From Methanobacteriota archaeon (GTDB lineage Archaea > Methanobacteriota > Methanobacteria > Methanobacteriales > Methanobacteriaceae): a stretch of DNA of 32,258 nucleotides. The stretch lies in the NCBI GenBank assembly GCA_023436175.1, contig JAEZKE010000112.1:1-32258 (forward strand). The letters are read 5' to 3'. The translations under genes were made by a program, and so were the position numbers. Under the pieces are notes generated by a model that saw nothing but the letters and a program-made list of their open reading frames with translations, made no database searches and had not been told where the DNA came from. How positions within the stretch are numbered: the stretch's first letter is position 1; the number at the start of each line of letters is the position of its first letter. Shown here piece after piece: positions 7,725-14,041 of this stretch.

Positions 7725-8879
7725 ATGGCTTTTCATGTAATGATAATTCCTACCCTTGGCTGTCCTTCTGAATGTAACTATTGCTGGAGTTCTGAGGAAG
7801 GATCTCCTGTAATGGGCATTGAAACTGTTGAAGAAATTGTTAAATGGCTTAAAACTTTTCGCGATGAACCAGTTACTTTTACATTTCATGGGGGAGAACC
7901 TCTATTAGCTGGTTTAGATTTTTATAAAAAAGCACTGCCAATGCTGCAAAATGGCTTAAAACATTTGAAACCAGCGTTTGCCCTTCAAACTAATCTCTGG
8001 AATATGACAGATGAACTTGCTGAACTTTTCAGTGAGTATAATATTCCAATAGGTTCTAGTTTAGATGGGCCCCGGGAACTTAATGACTTTCAAAGGGGAG
8101 AAGGTTATTATGAACGAACTATGAGGGGCTATGAAATTGCGAAGGCACATGGTTTAAAAGTTAGTTTCATCTCTACATTTACTTCTTATTCTATAGATTA
8201 TAAAGAAGATATCTTCAATTTTTTCCTTGAAAAAGGTTTAACACTTAAATTACACCCAGCTTTACCTTCACTGCGCAGCGAAGACCCTACTAAATGGGCC
8301 ATTGAGCCACAAAAGTATGGAGAACTTTTGATCTATCTTTTAGACAAGTACTTAGAAAACATGGGCGAAATCGAAATTATGAATATCGATCACCTCTGTA
8401 AATGCGTACTTACTCGTAGAGGTACTGTCTGCACTTATGTGGATTGTATGGGCGATACATTTGCTGTGGGGCCTGAAGGAAGCATATATCCCTGCTATAG
8501 ATTTGTAGGAATGCCGGAATATGTAATGGGCAATGTCCATGACCACCCCACAGTTGAAGATCTTTCTAAATCTGCACCTGCAAAACTTCTTGAGGAGTTT
8601 AAGGAATATGTGAATAAAGAGTGTAAAAGATGCTCCTATATGAAATTTTGTCGAGGTGGATGTCCATACAACGCTTTAAAAATTAATGAAGAAACTAATA
8701 AAGCAGAAATTGACGGTGTAGACCCTCATTGTGAAGCATATAAAATAATATTTAAGGAAATAACAGATCGTGTAAATAAAGAGTTCCTATCTTCACCTGG
8801 AATAATGGCATTTGGGGGGAAGTCAGAAGAAAAAACTCAAAAACCAGGGATAATGTCTATAATGCTTAAACGTATTTAA
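7725..8879 (+). CDS. Peptide-modifying radical SAM/SPASM enzyme
   Basis: A 384-residue radical SAM enzyme with a SPASM domain, the architecture of peptide maturases and anaerobic sulfatase-maturating enzymes. The SAM-binding [4Fe-4S] motif is C13-x3-C17-x2-C20 in LGCPSECNYCW, followed by GGEP at 56-59. The C-terminal SPASM region has C257 in SIYPCYRF and C300, C303, C309, C313 (CKRCSYMKFCRGGCP) plus C336, which would hold one or two auxiliary iron-sulphur clusters. ATG at 7725 is preceded by AAGGTG. From memory it fits the methanogen group modelled as TIGR04083, predicted to modify a small Cys-rich peptide. Two such peptide genes lie directly downstream (9064-9237 and 9616-9780), which supports that role. 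The actual chemistry is not shown by the sequence. No sulfatase is nearby. Confidence 0.9.
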   Translation: MAFHVMIIPTLGCPSECNYCWSSEEGSPVMGIETVEEIVKWLKTFRDEPVTFTFHGGEPLLAGLDFYKKALPMLQNGLKHLKPAFALQTNLWNMTDELAELFSEYNIPIGSSLDGPRELNDFQRGEGYYERTMRGYEIAKAHGLKVSFISTFTSYSIDYKEDIFNFFLEKGLTLKLHPALPSLRSEDPTKWAIEPQKYGELLIYLLDKYLENMGEIEIMNIDHLCKCVLTRRGTVCTYVDCMGDTFAVGPEGSIYPCYRFVGMPEYVMGNVHDHPTVEDLSKSAPAKLLEEFKEYVNKECKRCSYMKFCRGGCPYNALKINEETNKAEIDGVDPHCEAYKIIFKEITDRVNKEFLSSPGIMAFGGKSEEKTQKPGIMSIMLKRI

Positions 8880-9000
8880 TTAGCTATATTACAAAAATAT
8901 CCTTCCTGATTAGAGATTATTATTGGAGCTTAATTAATTTTAAATTAAACTATATTTTATAATGGGAAGTCTTTTTAAATTTAAAATAAGAAATAATTTA

Positions 9001-9053
9001 GGGGTTTTAGGGCATTTAACATGTATGGCCAGTTAAGATTAACCCTAAACCTC
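9001..9053. terminator. Hairpin between convergent genes
   Basis: GGGGTTTTAGGG at 9001-9012 pairs with CCCTAAACCTC at 9043-9053, apart from one bulged T and a G-U pair. It lies between the convergent radical SAM gene and the minus-strand Cys-rich peptide gene and could end transcription from either side. Confidence 0.5.
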
Positions 9054-9063
9054 TTTAATGTTA

Positions 9064-9237
9064 TTATTCAAATACGTATCCGCACTCAGTACAACGGAAT
9101 TTAGACCCTTTTGGAACTTTGGAGCCTGAATGTTTGTATTCAACACCTACTAGCACTCCTGCTGAGTCATTTTGTATGATATGTTTATCTTTACAACCGC
9201 ATTTAGGGCATTTTTTGCTTAATTCTTCTGTTTTCAA
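9064..9237 (-). CDS. Cys-rich mini-protein 1 (57 residues)
   Basis: A 57-residue protein with two Cys knuckles: KKCPKCGCKDK near residue 10-18 and CTECGYVFE at the C terminus (C49, C52), plus one extra Cys (C15). The start is TTG at 9237, supported by a strong AGGAGG seven bases upstream; there is no ATG in the frame. Its sister at 9616 has the same ends (L-S/T-KKCPKCG and C-x2-CGYVF) but a different middle. From memory both match the methanogen Cys-rich peptide group TIGR04165, thought to be substrates of the adjacent type of radical SAM enzyme. The middle (SAGVLVGVEYKHSG) is specific to this copy. A plain zinc-ribbon protein is the alternative, since two CxxC pairs bind zinc or iron without any modification. 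Confidence 0.82.
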   Translation of the reverse strand: MKTEELSKKCPKCGCKDKHIIQNDSAGVLVGVEYKHSGSKVPKGSKFRCTECGYVFE

Positions 9238-9278
9238 GTCTTCGCCTCCTAAAATTATTTAAATTTTAGAATTTTAAT

Positions 9279-9305
9279 ATATATGTTAGTTCGGTATTTC
9301 CCGAA
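9279..9305 (-). promoter_or_regulatory. Promoter of Cys-rich mini-protein 1
   Basis: On the minus strand ACATATATATT near 9278-9288 is a good TATA box about 25 bases before a probable start around 9258. Directly upstream of it TTCGG (9290-9294) and CCGAA (9301-9305) form a 5-base inverted repeat that could be a regulator site. Confidence 0.4.
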
Positions 9306-9615
9306 TGTATTATAATATGCCAATCACAGTATATAAATATTGCTGTAAGTTGGAACTTTAATTTAAAATAAGTGCTAAAACTCTAAAAACTTTGTGATAT
9401 GATTTAATTTGTAAGTTTCAGTTTATATTAGGATTTATTTATTCGGTCTCTTCTTTGCACGCAATTTTAAATTAATATCATTAATGGAATGGTTAATGAT
9501 CATTATTATGTTGTTTTTAAATTTATCATAAAATTAATTAAATTAAAAAAACAGATAGTTGTTACATATTAAAAAGTTGAAATAATAATGTAATGTTTAT
9601 AAGAGGTATGTTAAA
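9306..9615. other. Divergent intergenic region of the two Cys-rich genes
   Basis: About 310 bases between the divergent mini-protein genes. A second TATA-like box, AGTATATAAATA near 9329, points rightward but lies some 280 bases before the next gene, so it may serve a long leader or an unseen RNA. ACATATTAAA near 9564-9573 is a closer promoter candidate for the gene at 9616. I found no further frame with a ribosome site. Confidence 0.4.
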
Positions 9616-9780
9616 ATGAAAATTGGTGATTTAACTAAAAAATGCCCTAAATGTGGCGGTGTAGATAAAACAGTTAAACGAGATATAGAATCTGAACATC
9701 ATGCTCATGCAACAACGGGGGCAGTGATTTGTACTAAATGCGGATATGTATTTAAATCAAAGAAAGATGAAGAAGAATGA
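9616..9780 (+). CDS. Cys-rich mini-protein 2 (54 residues)
   Basis: A 54-residue sister of the protein at 9064-9237. It begins MKIGDLTKKCPKCGGVDK and carries a second knuckle CTKCGYVF near residues 39-46, then an acidic Lys/Glu tail. Between the knuckles is a His-rich segment (ESEHHAHATTGAV) that copy 1 lacks. Four Cys in two CxxC pairs could bind zinc or iron, and could also be targets of the radical SAM enzyme encoded 740 bases upstream on the same strand. The start is ATG at 9616 with GAGGT eight bases upstream; an ATG at 9608 meets a stop after two codons. It has its own leader and probably its own promoter. The family call is from recall of TIGR04165. Confidence 0.82.
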   Translation: MKIGDLTKKCPKCGGVDKTVKRDIESEHHAHATTGAVICTKCGYVFKSKKDEEE

Positions 9781-10386
9781 ATATTTTGTTTTGATAAGTT
9801 CTACTTTTAGTTTAAATTAAATAAAAAAGAATTAATTCCATTTTTATTAAATAAAAATATTTAATGGATAGTTCATCTGTAATTACTTAAGTTATTTTTT
9901 TTTGACTTGTAATTAAAAGTTAATTGGATTTAAATGGATATTTTAAGCAATGTTAGGTATATTAATGTCAAAAATCTATTTATTAGTATTTTTATTATTT
10001 TTTAGATGCTTTTTAGATACCTAATAATTCATTTAAAATATTTATAATTTGTGGACTGCGTATATGTGTGTTATGTGTACACATTAACATATGATCAAGT
10101 TGTCTAATCTTAATATCATTTATACATATTTAACATGCTTACATTTAGCTTGCAGGATTCTGATACATTTTATAAAAAATACATGAAATTTTACACTTGA
10201 AATGCATGTCTAAATTTGAACTATAAAAAAAATATTATAATTACATTTTTATACTTTATTTTCCAATTCATTCTATACTCATTTTAGAGATATAACTTTT
10301 ATTATGTGAAGATTAATAAAGGAGTTATAATAAACTGAATAAAAGTTAAATCAGAGACATTAAAAAATTAAAGATTTTTTATGCAT
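9781..10386. other. AT-rich gap, no gene seen
   Basis: Some 600 bases with no coding frame of useful size. The one distinct structure is a palindrome at 10070-10088 (listed separately). AAAGGAG at 10319-10325 looks like a ribosome site but leads into stop codons. The right end is followed by the hairpin cluster in front of the ferredoxin gene. Confidence 0.5.
10070..10088. promoter_or_regulatory. Palindrome ATGTGTACACAT
   Basis: ATGTGTACACAT at 10073-10084 is a perfect 12-base palindrome, extended by GTTA and TAAC on the two sides with one unpaired T. It contains the TGTACA core typical of TrpY boxes but lies 400 bases from the nearest gene start. It may be a regulator site for an unannotated transcript or a chance palindrome. 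Confidence 0.35.
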
Positions 10387-10453
10387 GCAAAAATTCAGGG
10401 AATTTTTGCGGTTGAAAATTGAAAATTTTCAAACACCGAACACATTGTGTTCG
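10387..10453. repeat. Three consecutive hairpins before the ferredoxin gene
   Basis: Three inverted repeats follow one another. GCAAAAATT/AATTTTTGC lies at 10387-10395 and 10401-10409. TTGAAAATT/AATTTTCAA lies at 10412-10420 and 10424-10432. CGAACACA/TGTGTTCG lies at 10437-10444 and 10446-10453. They fill nearly all of the DNA just upstream of the ferredoxin ribosome site. Similar words (TGCAAAAATT, TTTTTGC, GTTGAA) recur in the hairpin-rich DNA after the reductase gene, so they may belong to one dispersed repeat type or form a structured leader. Confidence 0.65.
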
Positions 10454-10486
10454 AGAGTTAAAAAAATTAGAGAAACAAGGGATAAA

Positions 10487-10657
10487 ATGAAGATAGTTAG
10501 AGAATGGTGTATGTATTGTGGTGAATGTGCGGGTGTATGCCCGAGATGCCTGATTGAAGTAGGCGAGGCAACCATAACTTTTGATGAAAGTTCATGTAAA
10601 GAATGTGAAATATGCGTACAAGCATGTCCAGTGCGTGCTTTAATAAAAGAAGAATAA
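10487..10657 (+). CDS. 2[4Fe-4S] ferredoxin, 56 residues
   Basis: A small bacterial-type ferredoxin with two complete cluster motifs: CMYCGECAGVCPRC and CKECEICVQACPV (each C-x2-C-x2-C-x3-C-P). It is a low-potential electron carrier in the cytoplasm. I chose ATG at 10487, with AAGGGAT upstream; a longer frame to 10385 would translate through the three hairpins and is not credible. The stop lies nine bases before the ATG of geranylgeranyl reductase, so the two genes are surely one transcript. The ferredoxin therefore probably delivers the electrons that the reductase needs to saturate lipid chains. The length is normal for this ferredoxin class. Confidence 0.92.
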   Translation: MKIVREWCMYCGECAGVCPRCLIEVGEATITFDESSCKECEICVQACPVRALIKEE

Positions 10658-10666
10658 GGTGAATTA

Positions 10667-11851
10667 ATGTTAATTGAAACTGATATTTTGGTAATTGGGG
10701 CAGGTCCCGCAGGTTCATCTGCCGCCAAACACGCTGCTTTAAACGGTGCAGATGTGTTAATGATCGAAAAAAAATCTGAAATAGGTGCTCCTAAAAGATG
10801 TGCTGAAGGTGTATCCAAGGATGGTTTACTTGAATTAGGAGTAGAACCAAGCAGCAGATGGATAACCTCAGAAATTAGTGGTGTACGCCTTGTATCTCCA
10901 AATGGGACTGATGTATGGCTTACTGAAGACACTGTAAAACTTCCAGAGATGGGTTATGTAGTTGAAAGAAAGGTATTTGATAAACACATGGCTATGGATG
11001 CAGCAAGAGCTGGCGCTGACATAATGATCAAGACTCTTGCTAAAGGTTTAGAAAGAAAAGACGACCATGTAATCGTTAAAGCAGAACGCATGGGTGAAGA
11101 GTTTGAAATTAAGGCAAAGATAGTTATAGGTGCAGACGGTCCAGAATCAAGAGTTGGAAGATGGGGCGGTCTTAAAACCGCAGTTAAACCTAAAGATATG
11201 GAATCTGGTGCCCAATTTGAGATGGTTGGTGTGGAACTAGAAAATGACTCTGCATTAGAATTTTACTTTGGAGATGTAGCTCCTGGTGGATATGCATGGG
11301 TATTTCCAAAGGGAAAAGACATAGCAAACGTAGGTCTTGCAGTTATATCAACATTAACAGAAAAAAGTGCCTACGAACATCTTCTTGACTTTGTAAAAAA
11401 CTGCCCTACAACTAAAAACGCTACAGCAGTGGAACTTAATATAGGTGGAGATCCAGTAGGTGGAATCCTGAAAAAAATAGCCACGGATAATGTTATGGTT
11501 GTAGGAGATGCCGGTGGAATGGTAAATCCTTTAACTGGTGGAGGTATAATAAGCGGTATGCAGGGTGGACGTATTGCTGGTCAGGTTGCTGCAGCTGCAA
11601 TTAAAGATGGTGATTTCTCCGAAAAAAGGCTTGTTGAATATGGAAAACGCTGCAAGGAAGAAATTGGAGATTCATTTAATAAGTATATGAAGGCAAGAAG
11701 TTATCTTGAAAGCCTTTCTAATGAAGAATTAGACTCAATTGCAAAAGTGTTCAGGGAAACTGAATTTGAAAAGATAAGTACAACGGAACTCATTAAAGTG
11801 CTTGTTAAAGTCTCACCTAAAGCTCTGTTGAAACTTGGAAAACTATTTTAA
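10667..11851 (+). CDS. Digeranylgeranylglycerophospholipid reductase
   Basis: A 394-residue FAD enzyme of the geranylgeranyl reductase family. It hydrogenates the double bonds of digeranylgeranyl glycerophospholipid to give saturated archaeal membrane lipids. The N terminus has the dinucleotide-binding motif VIGAGPAG (G11-x-G13-x2-G16) followed by an acidic end to the second strand (MIEKK), then the family signature KRCAEGVS near residue 45. Further on are GADGPESRVGRW, the substrate-cavity motif PGGYAWVFP and the second FAD motif GDAGGMVNPLTGGGI. The start ATG has GGTGA five bases upstream. The ferredoxin gene directly in front is a likely electron donor. A UbiA prenyltransferase gene converges from the other side, in keeping with isoprenoid lipid metabolism. 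Confidence 0.93.
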   Translation: MLIETDILVIGAGPAGSSAAKHAALNGADVLMIEKKSEIGAPKRCAEGVSKDGLLELGVEPSSRWITSEISGVRLVSPNGTDVWLTEDTVKLPEMGYVVERKVFDKHMAMDAARAGADIMIKTLAKGLERKDDHVIVKAERMGEEFEIKAKIVIGADGPESRVGRWGGLKTAVKPKDMESGAQFEMVGVELENDSALEFYFGDVAPGGYAWVFPKGKDIANVGLAVISTLTEKSAYEHLLDFVKNCPTTKNATAVELNIGGDPVGGILKKIATDNVMVVGDAGGMVNPLTGGGIISGMQGGRIAGQVAAAAIKDGDFSEKRLVEYGKRCKEEIGDSFNKYMKARSYLESLSNEELDSIAKVFRETEFEKISTTELIKVLVKVSPKALLKLGKLF

Positions 11852-12028
11852 CCTGCAAAAATTTGATCTCTTTTTCTATTTCATTCGAAATCCTCATTTT
11901 TTTTAAATTTTTGCAGTTGAAGGAATGCAGTGCATTTCTAAACCACAAAATTGAAAATATTGAAATGCATTGCATGAAAATCTTCGATTTTCGCTATTTG
12001 CGGAACAGAACTGTAGATTTTGCAGGTT
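11850..12028. repeat. 179-bp inverted-repeat element between convergent stops
   Basis: AACCTGCAAAA at 11850-11860 is matched by its exact reverse complement TTTTGCAGGTT at 12018-12028; these ends include the stop codons of the two convergent genes. Nested inside are CTGCAAAAATTT/AAATTTTTGCAG (11853-11864 and 11905-11916, perfect), ATGCAGTGCATTTC/GAAATGCATTGCAT (11925-11938 and 11962-11975, one mismatch) and GAAAATC/GATTTTC (11976-11982 and 11986-11992). It may be a miniature mobile element or an unusually large two-way terminator. Confidence 0.6.
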
Positions 12029-12825
12029 TAAAATATAATAATTAAAATTACTATTAAAAAGAATATCATTGCCACCTGATGGTATAAAATATCCGCAAGG
12101 CTTGTCATTTTATCTTTGTCAATATAAACAGAAAGATATAATGGTATTGCAGCTAAAAAGGCAGGTAAAATCGCAACTGCAAATTGAATAAGATTCATTT
12201 CTCCAGTGTACAATACATAAATTAAACTTATGCCTGCTATAACACCTACAATACTTGCAGAAATTTGTTTTGATTTATACATAACATACGTAGCCATCCC
12301 TGCCATGTACATGAAAAAATAAACACTTAAGGGAACTAAAAGCACGTCACCTAATAGTACACAACATGACGCGATTCTTAAAACGCTGTTTGTAGCAGTA
12401 CTTGTAAAAGGTGCAAGTATGGTATCTTTAAGCCTTACCGGCGGTAGTGTATAAATCAATTGATTTAAAAGCATTAATCCTAAAATTATGGTGAATTCTG
12501 GATTTAAAGTAGTTAATGAAATTATAAATACTGCAACTATTAGAAAACTGGAGAAAATCAATATCCACTTTTCATCAACTTTATTTTGAATGAAAGGCCT
12601 ATTTCTTTTAGTATGATCTTTTTCATCTATCTCAAGATCAGTTAAATCATTTAGACTGTATAAAGCTCCCCAAAGAACTGAAACTAATATGAGGCCTTCT
12701 AATATTTCAAAAGGGTTTGTAATCATCATCCCTGAAAAATAAACATAAGTAAGGGCAAGCAAATATGCATTGAAGTTTTTAGATGCCCAGGAGATTCTTG
12801 TAGATTTAATAAGAGTCTTTATCAT
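12028..12825 (-). CDS. UbiA family prenyltransferase
   Basis: A 265-residue integral membrane protein with about eight hydrophobic segments. Between the second and third is the UbiA polyprenyl-diphosphate and magnesium-binding motif NDLTDLEIDEKDHTKRNRPF. The second Asp-rich motif is poor: YLSVYIDKDK near residue 230 is the only candidate. The family joins a prenyl chain to an acceptor inside the membrane; in archaea members make DGGGP, menaquinone-like quinones or haem derivatives. The acceptor cannot be read here. Convergence with the lipid reductase hints at isoprenoid lipid chemistry but is not proof. Start ATG at 12825 has GAGGAT six bases upstream. The length is slightly short for the family but complete. 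Confidence 0.88.
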   Translation of the reverse strand: MIKTLIKSTRISWASKNFNAYLLALTYVYFSGMMITNPFEILEGLILVSVLWGALYSLNDLTDLEIDEKDHTKRNRPFIQNKVDEKWILIFSSFLIVAVFIISLTTLNPEFTIILGLMLLNQLIYTLPPVRLKDTILAPFTSTATNSVLRIASCCVLLGDVLLVPLSVYFFMYMAGMATYVMYKSKQISASIVGVIAGISLIYVLYTGEMNLIQFAVAILPAFLAAIPLYLSVYIDKDKMTSLADILYHQVAMIFFLIVILIIIF

Positions 12826-12885
12826 CTTTTATCCTCAGTACATACTTAACATAATTCACTGTTAGATAGCGAAAAAAGTTTACTC

Positions 12886-13632
12886 TTATTTTTTGAGTGC
12901 ATCACATATAAATCTTGGTTTGTGGCCATATTTTTGGATATATTGTCTAACAGTTTCGGTATCTGCATCTTTAACATGCATTTTGACAATATTTATGGTT
13001 TCTTTTTCGGAATATGATATTTGGATAACATCAAAAAATACTTTAAGTATACTAACAAAAATTTTTGAAAATATACCAAGATCCGAAAATAAATCGTATT
13101 TTTTGCCCATTATAGAAACTCGCCATGCTGTTTGCAGTATGATATTGATATTTTTAAAGTATTTTCTGTGCTTTATATATTCAGCTATGCACAGTAAATA
13201 GAAATAAAGAGCTTTAAAACCAGCATGATATGTCCATTTACTAAAACCTACGTAATTAGGCTCTAAATTATGTAAATCATGAAATTTATCTGCAATTAAA
13301 ACTGCATCATATTCTGAGAGCTTCCTGTAGATTTCTTCTTTTGACTTCATTCCCAAGTCTTTACTTAGTCCTTTAAAAATAGTATTAAATACCTTTTTTG
13401 AGTTCGCATCCTCTGATTTAAGGTATAATTTAACGTCATATACGTTTAAATTAAGATCATTTAATGCTTGGTAAATATTTGCTGATTTACCCGTACCTGG
13501 TGCACCTAATACGTGAACTATTTTCCCTTTGCTCCATTTTAAACTTTTTATTATCTGACAAAGTTTAATGTAGCAACCTGTAATTAAGAAAAGTTCGTTA
13601 TCATCAGCAGAATTTACTTTATATTTCTCCAT
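12886..13632 (-). CDS. P-loop ATPase of unknown role
   Basis: A 248-residue protein with a clear Walker A motif GAPGTGKS at residues 43-50 after a hydrophobic strand (KIVHVLG), and a possible Walker B strand DAVLIADKF near 110-117 that lacks the usual second acidic residue. The segment IILQTAWRVSIMGKKY could be the sensor strand. The C-terminal part (VKDADTETVRQYIQKYGHKPRFICDALKK) resembles the lid of AAA/STAND ATPases. No extra domain, membrane segment or partner gene is seen. There is no convincing ribosome site, and a TATA box (TTTATATAC, 13657-13664 on the minus strand) lies about 29 bases before the ATG, so the mRNA is probably leaderless. It is likely a methanogen-specific family. Confidence 0.75.
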   Translation of the reverse strand: MEKYKVNSADDNELFLITGCYIKLCQIIKSLKWSKGKIVHVLGAPGTGKSANIYQALNDLNLNVYDVKLYLKSEDANSKKVFNTIFKGLSKDLGMKSKEEIYRKLSEYDAVLIADKFHDLHNLEPNYVGFSKWTYHAGFKALYFYLLCIAEYIKHRKYFKNINIILQTAWRVSIMGKKYDLFSDLGIFSKIFVSILKVFFDVIQISYSEKETINIVKMHVKDADTETVRQYIQKYGHKPRFICDALKK

Positions 13633-13656
13633 AGAGTAATGTTTTAATTTTGAAAG

Positions 13657-13664
13657 TATATAAA
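13657..13664 (-). promoter_or_regulatory. TATA box of the P-loop ATPase gene
   Basis: TTTATATA read on the minus strand, centred about 29 bases before the start codon at 13632. This spacing puts the transcript start at or within a few bases of the ATG, which would explain the missing ribosome site. Confidence 0.45.
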
Positions 13665-13910
13665 TGCAGATAATAACTTATAAAATGCCTATTTTAATAT
13701 TAAAATTATTATAAACAAATTTTGAGTTATTGAATTACGCATTTAAATTATTGTAGAATTACTATTGTGTATCTTGCCAAAAAATTAGATTATAAATTAA
13801 CTATGCGTTCGCAGTTTTAATGATTTAAAAAGTAATATAAGCTGAGCATTTTATATGGGAAATATGGAATATTTTATTACAGTTTAAGATCATACTACTA
13901 TTTAAAATAT
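13665..13910. other. Divergent intergenic region
   Basis: DNA between the P-loop ATPase gene and the rubredoxin fusion gene. It must contain the rightward promoter; AT-rich TATA-like words occur near 13834 (AATATAAG) and 13850 (TTTATATG), but I cannot choose between them. No gene is seen. Confidence 0.35.
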
Positions 13911-14041
13911 TAAATGGTGCGGTGACTTTATGGTAAAATATAAATTTACTGTAGACAGCTTCACGGTTCACAGTCTATTTGCGAGTTTCTTGTAATATAA
14001 AAATGAATTTAAATGGTGCGGTGACTTTATGGCAAAATATA
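13911..14041 (+). repeat. 32-bp direct repeat containing ribosome site and start
   Basis: The 32 bases at 13911-13942 recur at 14010-14041 with a single difference (T against C after ATGG). Each copy holds the ribosome site GGTGAC, the start ATG and the first codons of a frame. The second copy is the real start of the rubredoxin fusion gene; the first begins a 21-codon frame. Confidence 0.85.
13930..13995 (+). CDS. 21-codon leader frame before the fusion gene
   Basis: It begins MVKYKFTV, like the MAKYRCTV start of the rubredoxin fusion protein, and uses an identical ribosome site, but then runs into a stop after 21 residues without Cys. It ends 34 bases before the next start. It is either a decayed partial duplicate of the gene start or a translated leader. 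Whether it is translated cannot be told from sequence. Confidence 0.4.
   Translation: MVKYKFTVDSFTVHSLFASFL

Noticed and set aside
10385..10486. N-terminal extension of the ferredoxin
   Set aside because: It would translate three hairpins into a non-ferredoxin sequence; the ATG at 10487 gives the normal 56-residue protein.
11863..12045. 60-codon open frame after the lipid reductase gene
   Set aside because: It runs through the nested inverted repeats, has no ribosome site and its translation is only repeat-derived.
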